NCBI GenBank assembly: GCA_026182355.1
Contig: JAPFBL010000525.1
Span: 224,095 to 288,094, forward strand
Direction: 5' to 3'
DNA length: 64,000 nucleotides
From: Hermatobates lingyangjiaoensis
Lineage: Eukaryota > Arthropoda > Insecta > Hemiptera > Hermatobatidae
Positions within the stretch are counted from its first letter, which is position 1. Each line of letters begins with the position of its first letter. The notes beneath the pieces are model-generated. The model was not told the DNA's origin. It did not search any database and saw only the letters and a list, made by a program, of their open reading frames with translations. The translations under genes and the position numbers were made by a program. Positions 1 through 11,800 of the stretch are shown piece after piece.

Positions 1-129
1 ACGATATATATACATTCGATGTTAAACATTAAGAACCAATTGTCTTCTATTAAGAGTTAATCGAAGTATGAGTTGATCATGTTTCATTAGGATAAATCTT
101 ATAATAATATATATGTATATATATATATG

Positions 130-438
130 CAAAACTAAATTTTATCGAGACTCGATCAGTTCTTCAGGTTCAAATTAAACTCTCATTGCCAACCTTTCGG
201 TCTTTTTTTAAAACCTTTTTCATAGGCAGAAGTATACATTTTGAAACAGAAAAATTAAGTATTACATTACAAATTATTTTTCTTTGTAAAATAATTTGTA
301 ATGTAATACTTAGTTTTTCTGTTTCAAAATGTATACTTCTGCCTATGAAAAAGGTTTTAAATAAAGACCAAAATGTTAGCAATGAGAGTTTAATTTGAAC
401 CTGAAGAACTGACCGAGTCCCTATAAACTTTAGTTTTG
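130..438. repeat. Palindromic repeat, family G, beside (TA)n
   Basis: The two arms are nearly perfect reverse complements about 283. Each holds a stem GGTTTT/AAGACC followed by GAAA (GACCGAAA) and preceded by CCTATGA, which looks like a hammerhead core with G5 deleted. The outer right end runs into a (TA)n tract near 474-491. Same family as 26073-26617 and 63820-64000. Confidence 0.85.
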
Positions 439-2002
439 TTTCTATTCCACGGTTGATACTTTTATCAATATTTATATATATATATATATATCATGCTGTT
501 CGTTTCTTGACCACTCTATATTTACAGGTCAAGAAATAGTATAGTACTCCTCATGGCTAAAACATTAATAAATTGAGCACAATTATTACGACTACATTAG
601 GTATATTGCTTGCTAATATGTAACAAAAAAGATAAACTATAGATTTACGTATTCCAGTCTGGTTTTGTATTATATTGATAAGAATTTTCAGAGATTTAAA
701 TTTGATTAGCTGGGAAGTCTGTTGTGTATCCTTATTTTTTTGGTATAAACTTCCTCATGTTAAATAAATAACGGACAGTTGCTAGGGCTCCAGATTGTCT
801 TGGAGGTTGCATTTTTATGCAACTTGTTGTGTGTTTGGAAGGCGCAGTGTTTACTTGTTTTATATGGTTTTACAAAATTAATTACTGTGTCCTTACGCTT
901 GTTTGGTTGATTGTGAAAAAATGTTTGTGTATATTTTACTGTATCTGTTCTTGAGTTGCATGTGTTTGTGGTTCTTTCTATATGGATTATTTATTTTACT
1001 AGTCTTTTCCGCAAATGTTTTTCTTTATCTATTATAACGGGATTTTGAAAATCGAAATTGTGTTTTTGGGGTGATTGCGTGTTTTCCTAAAGCGCATGTT
1101 ATTTTGTTTCCTGTGATGTCTGTTTTATGTTGTGACATCCTGCTTGATAATTACTGGCTGGTTTGCCCTATATATTTGAGTCACAGTCGTTACAATTAAT
1201 TTGATATACTTCTTCTAATCAAATCCACTATTCCAACATTACAAAACAGTAACATAGTACATCAAAATATACTATCATTAATGTTTTATTGAGCCCTGAA
1301 GAAATCATTATTGAAGATGTCTAGAAATATATATGAACCGTTTGTTTAAAGGTGGTTTTTTGAGAATTGTTTGACGCTGGAATGAACCTCGATAAAGAGG
1401 AATATTGTAGAATATATGCAGTCGAGATAAGAAAAAAAAATATATATACAGGATTTCATGATAAACACATTATATATAAAGCAGTTCAAAACAGGGACTA
1501 AGGTCCTTCAGCCATGTGTCCTTGTCAGGGTTACGCAATAAAGGGACTTATTCAATTTGGAACTGTCGAGTATTATTATTAGGTAGAAAGATCTCTAGTC
1601 CTTTTTCTTAATTTTTTACTGTCATTTGTGCTTCATAAATAAATTCGCTATAAAATCGCAAAAACGATCAAAACTGGACATACATAAATTCAAAATCGAA
1701 GAAGAGTGACACACTGAGTAAAGAAACACACTAACTCAAAATTTTTCGAAAAAGCCATCTTCAAGAGATGAGAACAACGTTGCCTGCCGTTGCGCGTTTG
1801 ATTTCCCTTTCTCTTTTCTCTTGAAGACGGATTTTCCAAAAATTTAAGTTAGTCTGTTGCTTTACTCTGTGTTTTATTCTTCTTCGAATTGAACTCGTTT
1901 ATATGATAAAGTTACATTATTTTTAACATCTTTTATGTCACTATATATTAACTATTCTTTCCTTCTTTTATTGAGTTAAAATTTATTTAATTTTACCAAC
2001 AG
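439..2002. other. Non-coding upstream / intron sequence
   Basis: AT-rich sequence with no coding exon that I can support. It holds a (TA)n tract at 474-491 and the palindrome at 1688-1898. At 1375-1450 a segment (CCTCGATAAA...GTCGAGATAAG) resembles 57330-57380. Confidence 0.5.
1688..1898. repeat. Palindromic repeat, family D
   Basis: Arms reverse-complement each other: AGTAAAGAAACACACTAACT on the left matches AGTTAGTCTGTTGCTTTACT on the right with a few changes. The inner parts carry TTGAAGACGG followed by TTTTCCAAAAATTT, a decayed form of the CTGAAGA...GAAA core seen whole in single arms at 26976-27118 and 37078-37200. Confidence 0.75.
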
Positions 2003-2238
2003 GAAAAAATGTCAGAATTTGAAACTAAATTAACTGAACTTCGTAAGAATCGTTTGAATGCAAGGAAAGAAGAACGAATTGCTGAAAGGAAAGCGGCTTG
2101 GGAAAAGGAAAAAGAAGAAGAAAGATTAAGGAAGGAAGAGGAGGAAGAAAGAAAGCGGCAAGAAGAGGAAAGGTTGAAGAAAGAAGAACAGGAAAGAATT
2201 GAAAAGGTTAAAAGGGAACAAGAGATGGAAGAGGAAAG
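2003..2238 (+). CDS. eIF3a: eIF3a coding exon (first one in window)
   Basis: The acceptor TTTACCAACAG ends at 2002 and the donor AG|GTAAGT starts at 2239. It encodes 78 codons of a charged coiled coil (EFETKLTELRKNR start, then alternating Glu/Lys/Arg) and ends in phase 2. Confidence 0.85.
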
Positions 2239-3233
2239 GTAAGTGGAATACTAATAGATATCCATTAATAAGGGACTTTGCAAGTTTTATGACATTTGTA
2301 ACTTTAACTATAAAATATCAAATAACGTATGGGATACAAACGATTAATAATACTTTTATAAATCTAAAAGTAAGTGAAAATGTTTACTGATATGCTCTTA
2401 TATATTTTATTTTAAATTTAAATTTATATATCCCTCCTTGAAAAATAAATGACAATCTAAACGGTCAAAGAACTAGAATTTCAAAGTCAGAACCACTGAT
2501 GGGCGATGAATACTCTTGACGATTAATAATTTCGGCGTACGCCACCTTCAGGAGAAATGATGAATTTGAAGGGTGTACAAACGGGTGCTTAATTATCACA
2601 GTGTAAACCACTTCTCTTCTTCGCCCTTCTTTATACTTCTTTACTTTATTTTTTCTGAAGGAGACGTGTTACCGAAATTAGAGTTACCGTTAAATTGAGA
2701 TTAGCGTGTTTTTTTCCTTCTCTGTTTGTTACGTTGAAGTTTTACTTAAAATATTTATATATATATATATTTTTAACACAAATGAAAACTGTAGTATTAC
2801 TCGCTTTGAATATTTTGACGGTTTTAACGGACCTCTGTTTTATTTGACTCATATTCCTTCCAGTTTAGCCAATGTATTGTTGACTTCAGTCTCTATATTT
2901 TACAACAAACAAAAAAAAAAAAAAAGAACACAAAAATGATGTTAAAATTAAGAAACCTCTTTATGCGTTGGCTGACCATTCCATCAGTAGTGGACACAGT
3001 TTTCATTTTGTTGAAGTAAAAATAATTGACTGTAACCCAAACCAAGTGAAACGTTTAACAAAAGAGATGCTTCATTTGGCAAGATCTGTCAACTCATGCA
3101 ACAAAAAAACAGACATTGCCAGTCTTAGTAAATTGTGTTGTAACATTATAAATGCATAGTTTTTTCTGGACAACCTGTTATGCCAGTGATATCTGTCTTA
3201 TTCGTTTTGTATATTTTCGTTAAAACGACTGTT

Positions 3234-3269
<36 letters not shown>

Positions 3270-5812
3270 GACATATACGGAACAGTATCAAACAGTACAA
3301 ACGACTCTCTGACATATATCTTGTTTGGTGTTTTGACCTATGATGCTATACAAATATAGCGAAACGGCCTTAAGTGAAATGTTTGTTGTTTAGAACAACC
3401 CTCAATAACCTCTGCTGATTACTATTATTCTTGTTGTTGTGAAAAGATATAATATAAATCATAAATATTCTAATGTTTTTGTTTTGTATTTTTTATCAGA
3501 AAAAGGAGAGAACATTTGGATAGACAGGCTGAACTGCAAAGGCAACGAGAGGAAGAGGCTAGTAAAAGGCTAGAGGAAAAGTTGTCTGGACGAAGTTTAG
3601 GTGGAGGAGGAGGATCTGTTGCAGGGGGAGGTGGCTCTTCTACTACTGGTAGTTCAGAATGGCGTAATAAACCACCAGAAGATGGTGCAAAACCTCAACC
3701 TTGGAGAGCTTCCTGTGAGTTTGGAATTTTATATTACAATTTCTTTACATTTTTATTAGTGGTGATAAAAAGTAATATTTCCAACACCTGCACCCTTTTC
3801 ATTCTGTGACTATTCTTAGTTCTTTATTTAAATCAGTATTTATTACCTTTTTTTTTTTTGATCATGCTCCATCAATTACCTTTAAAATCCTGATGCCTCC
3901 GATGTTCTTATAATTTGAAAAGAAAATACGGTCTTAAAAATGTATAACGCAAATTCTTTGGTTCAAAAAAATGTAAGGTTAATAAAGTTTTGAAAAAGAA
4001 ATTACTAAAAAAAAATCATTAAATGTACTTTAAATAACAATACAAAAAATCATAAAAAAGATATTTTTGCAGGTAATATGTTATTCCGGGTGACGGTAAG
4101 CTACATATGTTTATCTGACAGAGAATACAGAAAACAATCTAAAATTTAGAAACAGACACAGTTGTGACCTTTAAAAAATTAAATTGTTCACCTTTTGGGC
4201 GCCCCCTAGTTGTGAAACACTGCTCTAAATTGTGTTTGATCTCGTAAATTTTTTTCCTTTCAATTCGTTTTCCACGTATCTTTTTTTCGTCGTTTCAATT
4301 TCCTTGTAATCATCATTCGAAAACTTTCATGCCCAACCACGATCAATGATTTCCTTTGACCCCGAATCTTTTTAATAATAGTGTGGAGTCCTGAAAGAAA
4401 CACTAATTTAGATTAATTCTATTTGGTTAATGTAGAGAACCACTAGACTGTTTTCAATGGGCATTGATTAATCTGTTAACACTTGTTCTTAGATATTGCC
4501 TATTGGTAGACATATGATTCGTAAATTTCTTACTCTTAAGCTACAAATTGTGTATTTGGTCGGTCCTTTCAGAGAGCTCGATTTTTTTTTTTAGGTTAAG
4601 TTGCAGTGGCAGTCCCACAAAGAACATACATAGGCCGAAAATTGGCTCTTTTTAATACCACACACTGAACATTCTACATTAGGAGTCCTAAATGTTTACC
4701 TTACTCAAATATATTTATAGTTGGATTCTTTAAATGCCTTAAGCTCGTGACCGATGGCTTGACATTCTCTCTGAGGGACGACATGCTCATTTTTTTTCCA
4801 TTTCCCTTGTGAATAAATGGAGTGCCAGAGTGGGTTTTGAACCCCGAATCTACCAATCCATATGCGATTACATTGCCACTGGGCTACCCTGACCCCTACC
4901 ATGCTGTAAGTGAATTACACAAATATGAAAGAAACGAAATTTTTAATTTTTAAGGGAAATTCTATCTTTGTCGTCTCCAGAGTCCAGTTTTCATATTTCA
5001 ATAATGGTATCTGTGGATATACAACTTTTAGACCGCTCTTCGAGTCATAGTTTTCACAGTCTGTGATTGCTTGAAAGAGTTTGAAATACACTCGTTGAAA
5101 GAGAGGCTCTCCTTTATTCCACGAACCTTTAAATTAGATTAGATCTTTGTACCACTAAACTAGAATATTATTTTTTTTTTTTTTGATAGTTCTATGGTGT
5201 TTCAGTGATTACCTTTTTAATGTAATATGTTTGTGTATTTAGATCGAACGAGAGAGCTGGACACTGGAAGTGGAGGTGGAGGTGGAGGTGGAGGTGGTGG
5301 CGGTGGTGCCGGCGGCTTGAGTTGGAGGCGAGGAGGTGCTGCGGATTCTGATGACAAACAACCAGACATGGACCGTTACCGACCTAGGGACAGAGATATG
5401 GACCGAAAAAGGGATTTCGACAAGAGACCTCCACTGGATTCGGTATTTTCAGCCTTGCCAATCATTTTAATGAAATAAATAAAGCAGTCAATATATTAAA
5501 ATAATAATATGAAAGATTTATTTAAAAAAAAAAACTGTTTCTAACTAGCAAAAAAATGGATACTCCAATGCAAAACTGTTTATCGTCGACTATATACCCA
5601 ATAAATAATAACTTAAGACGTTAGCTTCAATGATGGGATTCACCGGGAATCAGCCGGTTCGTGCGAACCGGTGCTTAAAATATTGTGAGTTCGGCGAACC
5701 GGTTTTTAAAATTACGTAAACTCCTGTTTAGACCTGTATTATTAGTACCTGTATAAACTATCAAACTCCACAAGTGTTGCGTAACTTGTGCATGTATGAC
5801 AACGTAATTTGC

Positions 5813-5850
<38 letters not shown>

Positions 5851-8800
5851 TATATATAACTAAACAATTTAGTTTCCGAACTCTTAATATTCTAAGCACC
5901 GGTTCGAACGAACCGGTTTTTAAAAAAATTTGAATCCTACCACCTTAGCTTATAAATCAATATTAGAGTTCTTTGTTATTTTTCAGTTCAGTATACAGTC
6001 TGACCCAAAACCATTGCAATTTATTTTTAGACCCATGATCCAATGTTTTAAACCGTTTTTTAACTTTGAATATACAACTTTTAGACCACTCTATGAGTCA
6101 TAGTGTTCATAGTCTGTAAACACCATGACTATGAATAAATCAAACCGTCACAGGATTCCTGTAAAATCTGGCGTGGTCTGCACCAACTTTACTATAGGTA
6201 AACATAATATCAAACTTTTGGGGTATATAATATATAATGTCTCATTTACGTTTAATACAAATGTCTAAATGGGAGATGTTTATAAGTCTTTCATTCCTGG
6301 AGGCAGTACAGATTGTGATTGGTCCACTTATCAATATATATGATTTTTTTTGTATATCACACCATATATACATTGCATATAATATTATTAGTATAACTAC
6401 AGCAGTAATAACATTTTTGAAAAGTGAAAAGGTAGATTTCGTGTTAAGAAATAATCTCTTACAGGAGAACATGGCTTTTATTCTAATAGCCAGTGGATCT
6501 CTTACATAGTTTATCTGACCTCATTCTATATTGAAGATTTAAGACAAAGTTTTCCATTTAAAGCTTGAAAATATTCCTATTTTGTCTGAAAAATGTCAGA
6601 AACATGTGAGAAAAATGCCGTTTTAAGATAGTTTTAATTTAAGATGTAGGATAATTTCATTTATTATTTTTCAAAGAATGTTTTCAAATTTGAATTATGC
6701 TTTCCATTATTGGTCTTTTATAAAATTATTATACTGGGAATTTAAAAAAAAAAAATATTTTTTGTTTAAACCTAAAAATAATGTTTAGGATTCATATTTA
6801 ATAATATTAGTGACTTGCAATCTGAACTCTGTACTAGGACATCCGAGGTTCGATACTCATTGTGACCCTCGATTTATTTATACGCGATTTAAAACAATCT
6901 CAGTACGAACGTCTCTCGGAGAGGATGTTATGCCGTCGGTCCCGAGCCTGTATGGTGTCAAGTACTCGTTAAAGATCCCTATTCTTAATACACTTGAGTC
7001 AGTCAAAATTGAGGACTCCCAATTTAAAATGTTTATTATGTGGTATCAAAAATTGCCAATCTCTTTGACCTATGAGTATTCTATTTTAGGAATGCTACTC
7101 TATCCTAACCTAATATTATTTTGTTCTTAATTTACAGGGAAGTTGGAGATCCAAAGCTCAAGAAAGGGATATGGATGAGAGGGAAAGAGACAGAGATAGA
7201 GACAGGTAATCAACTGACACTATCCTCTAAATAATAATTGTTTTTAAGTTTATATCAGAAAGAAGAAATATTTTTTTCCCAGTCAATATCTATATAAATA
7301 AAAGAAAAAAGGTTTTTTTTTCTGTACATTGCTTAGAACTGACTCATTTCACGTTATCTCTACATTTTATACATTAGAGAAACCAAATACACTGTTAGAA
7401 AAATTTCTGTCTGTTTGTTCAAAAATTTGCCCCAAGCAAAACTGAGTCACCATATGTCATAACGAACTGAAACTTTGACGGTAGATTTCCGTATGCCTAA
7501 CTTAAAAGCTAAGATTTGAATAGATTGGAAACTCAACTAGAAGCGATATTTAATCTGTGTTTGTATAGTTATACAGGTATATCAACTAACAATACCTACT
7601 TGCTACAGTATCAGGCACCTAAAAATACCAAACAGACAGAATTTTTATAAGGGTAGATTCGGTTTTTCAAATGTATAAAACGTAAAGATAATTTGAAATG
7701 AATTATTTTTAAGCAATGTACAGACAAAACCGGTATAGATATACAGGTATTTTTAGGTGCCTGATATTGTAGCAAGTAAGTATTGTTTGTTCATTTTAAT
7801 TTCGTTTGAGTTTATCATAATTTGCTCGCTTTAAAAAAAGTGAGTCCTACCTACCCGCTTACAAAATAAGAAATATGCCTAGAATAAAATAAAATTTGAG
7901 CTCAGTATCTAAAGCTGCAAAATGAAACTCCAGATCTAATGATAGTTAATCATTAACGCAGATCTAATGGACTGCGTTAATGATGATATTTTCTACTATT
8001 CTATAATTTCTAGTAATATTTTGAAATACCGTGCATCATCTATCAATTTTTGTAAAATACCCGTCAAAGACGGGCATGTCTGCTGGTTACGGGCACTATA
8101 TAAATATGGGAATGAATTCCTATATCTTTGAAATCCGAGTCATCGCATCTATTGATATCTGGACTATTATTATAAAAGCTTGCCCATTAAATAGAATGAC
8201 TACAGAACTATAATTGGTTGTAAACTAATTGGATTCAGTTTATTATTGTGGATCACCTTGTTCTATTTCATAGTTAAAAATTAAAGTGATCAATCATTTA
8301 TTTCATAAGTCAAAAAAAATTGTATAGAAAGTTGTTTGATAATCTGAATTTCCTTCAAAGTTACAATTATAATTAGTACGAGCGATGGTATCATATTACA
8401 TGCACAGATTATTTATTTTTTGTATAATTGCACCTTTTCTGTTTAAAAAACGAAACTTAAAAACAAACATTTTGGGGGTGGAATGGATTAAATTAATTTC
8501 AATGTAAAAAATTTTTTCGTAATACGAGTAAAAACGCAATACGAGCTCGTTCAGGAAACTAATTATACTCGTACTGCGAGGTTCTACGTATAGGATTAAA
8601 ACCTATAATAGCTCATTTATTATTTCAATGTTGCCTTCAAAAAATTGAACCCGGGTATCTGTTTTGGTACACCAAGAAATAATTGCATGAATATAACATA
8701 AACCGGTATGTAACCCAATAATTGGTGGTTAACCTCCTTCATTACAAAATGGCTTAATCAAAATTTTTTAATTGAATTGTTTTTCTTTCTTTTTTATTAC

Positions 8801-11800
8801 TTAAAAATATTTGCTAAAATATAGAAGGATTTAATAGGTATTGACATTTTTTATAAATCCTAGAAGCAAAATTTTGATCCTTATACGCCATAATAGTTGA
8901 AATTGTGCTTCTAGGATTCAGAAAAAATGTCTGTGAGATATGCAGTTCATTTAAATAGTTCATTATACGGTCTCACATAGAAGCTCTAAACATCCCACGT
9001 TATAAACAGTCAAAAATAAATAATTTATTTTTGTTTAGTGCTAATAATTAGTTATTAGTATGAAAACTACTTATGATTATAAGTAGAAGTGGTATTTATT
9101 CAATAATTTTTTTATTTATTCAAAAGCATAAGTCAGTGTTACAATACTTCAATGAATATCAAGTAAGTTAAGGCTTCACCAAGGATAAGTGAAAAAAACA
9201 AACTACTTTATTGTTTCTTCGTAAAAAGTTTCTTGGTAAAGTATTTTTGTTAGAATCAGAATAACATGTTAGATGAAGGTGTAAAAAGATAAATGAAGAT
9301 ATTGTTTTGTTAATAAAACTATTTTCTGTGGAATCTTGTTCTCTAATATTCAATCATGAGTAAATACCACATAGTGGCTGCATGAATGAGTCTTACTCTA
9401 CTTGTATAAGGATGTAGAAGGTACCCTATTCAGCACCAAGTTTTCCAGTAGTGGACTATTTCCTAGGCGTGAACCTTTTTTTAAATGCTACACTCATTTG
9501 GGTCAGAATTATCATTTTTTTTTCAGCTGCCCAAAATAATAATTAAAAGATGCTTGATTTGAGAGATATGTGTAGATGGTTTAACCTCAGAACTGCCATT
9601 TCCAGCTGATGCTAGTTACTTTCCCCTGGAACTTGCGTTCTCCTGTTACGTTTTCTTTGTCAACTGAAGGGTATCTATTCTTACATGGGAACGTTCAGAG
9701 GTATATGGACGAATGAGTTATACTTATGGGATAAATATTACTCATTCATATTTATTACTATTCAGACTTTCAGACAAAACTCTGAATAGTCAGCATTCAA
9801 AAAGACTATAGAGATCGTTAATTTTGTCTTGATTCGTGGCCTGTCATACACATCTACATAATTCTGAAATGTGTAGTGAATATAATTACCTTTTATGGTA
9901 TGAAGTTTTCTAGATCCATGGGATCATTTGCGAAAGTAGAATAACAGTCAATAGAAATTTTGATCAGAAACGTTGAGAGTATTCTTTTTCATAAGCTTCT
10001 GAATTTAATAGATTGCAATAGCCAAGGACTTGTCAAACATGCCCAGTTTTTCGTAGACACCTTGAAGCGAGGTAAGCAGCATTACTAAATTGGTTTTGGA
10101 ACAATTGGAACACATTCGTTTTCACTAATTGTAACAGTTTGGAGTAATTAAAAGTCAGAAACCAATTTGTAAGTTATTCTGTTATGCCTGTAGTTATTTA
10201 TTTGTCTAAATAAATAGAATTTTTAAGATAAGAACTTTCAGTTACCTCTCAATATTTTATATATATGTATTTCTCATGATTTTTTTTTATATGTTTTTAT
10301 TATTTTTTTTTTAGGCGTATGGAAGACAGACGAGGAGGGAATGAAAGAAGAAATATGGACGATTGGAGAGGAAGTGGAACAGAGGAGACTGCCAAAAGGG
10401 AATGGAGAAAAGGAGCTGCTGAACCTCCCAAGTCAACAGGTCCGTACTGATCATCTGTCTCAGATAATTCAGAATTGAATTGAACAGAATTTGTAATAAA
10501 GAATGTATTCAGAATTGAACAAAGCCTTGTTGCTTGCAGGATTTGATAATTTAACTATGCTGATTGAAAAGTGATTGTTGAACAATCGAAAATCGTTTCA
10601 AAGGATATTACTATATTGTACAAAATAAAATTCAGTAAGAATTTTGAAAAAAACGAAAAACAGAAAATAGATACATACACCCTATGACAGACATTGTCTG
10701 TCCTATGACAGGGTGCCAGATATCACCCTGTCTGTCCTATATCCCGTTATCTCCAGTTCTTATGTTTCATTCTGTAGATTCCACTTTGATTATTTAATAT
10801 TTTTATTCTCCTTTGATTAATTTGAAGTTTGTTGAATTGATAATTTGGTTTTAGTGCAGTGATTGGATTTTATATTTTAAATATATTTATTTTATTTATG
10901 TTTTTTCTAGTGTTCATAAAAGTAATTTATTTTATGGCTTAATCTATAGAGAGGGTTTTTTTGGTTAATTCTATTTACAATTTTATATTATAAATATTGT
11001 ATATATTATTGTTTCCTTGAAACCATTGTTATTTGCATGTTCTTCTATTGTTCTAAATTATAAGATTATACATTATTTGGTTCTTACTAACAACATCTGT
11101 GGACTATCACGTTTAATACTTCAGTTCTTAAGGTAAAAACAAGATTAACAATTCTAACACAATTTAACATAACGATTGTTAAAATGCTAGAAAGCATGTT
11201 TTAAAAGGAATACGTCCTCCTTATATTTTTTGTTTATTATCGTGCATTACCTACTGGTTTATTAACACCGGTATTACAATGAAAATCAGGGTGTTACATC
11301 CTTGATACTTTTTTATTAACACCGGTATTACAATGAAAATCAGGGTGTTGCATCCTTGATACTTTTTTATTAACACCGGTATTACAATGAAAATCAGGGT
11401 GTTGCATCCTTGATACTTTTTTATTAACACCGGTATTACAATGAAAATCAGGGTGTTACATCCTTGATACTTTTTTATTAACACCGGTATTACAATGAAA
11501 TATCAGGGTGTTACATCCTTGATACTTTCTTATTAACACCGGTATTATAATAAAATATCAGGGTGTTACATCCTTGATACTTTTTTATTAACACCGGTAT
11601 TATAATGAAATATCAGGGTGTTACATCCTTGATACTTTTTTATTAATACCAGTATTATAATGAAATATCAGGGTGTTACATCCTTGATACTTTTTTATTA
11701 ACACCAGTATTATAATGAAATATCAGGGTGTTACATCCTTGATACTTTTTTATTAACACCGGTATTATAATGAAATATCAGGGTGTTACATCCTTGATAC

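Larger units (their letters stand above)
5443..7137 (+). other. eIF3a: eIF3a intron
   Basis: It holds a (TA)n tract (5816-5847) inside a segment whose ends both read GAACCGGTTTTTAAAA-like, a dispersed repeat copy (6186-6530) and a 5'-truncated SINE (6838-7075). Confidence 0.6.
7206..10314 (+). other. eIF3a: eIF3a intron (3.1 kb)
   Basis: It includes the inverted dispersed repeat at 7290-7800 and a small repeat at 8465-8590. From 8600 to 10314 I recognise nothing; it is AT-rich and stop-rich in all frames. Confidence 0.5.

Noticed and set aside
186..398. Matching 70-codon frames on both strands
   Set aside because: A palindrome reads alike in both directions; both frames are products of the inverted repeat.
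380..425. CTGAAGAACTGACCGAGTCC as a hammerhead 5' box
   Set aside because: CTGAAGA is present but no GAAA follows at a suitable distance.
1299..1345. CTGAAGAAATCATTATTGAA ... CTAGAAATAT as a hammerhead
   Set aside because: Box spacing is suggestive but no stem II longer than two pairs can be formed.
11251..11484. Open frame of 77 codons on the - strand with four LIKKYQGCNTLIFIVIPV repeats
   Set aside because: It is the 54-bp minisatellite read in frame; the frame collapses as soon as the unit becomes 55 bp.
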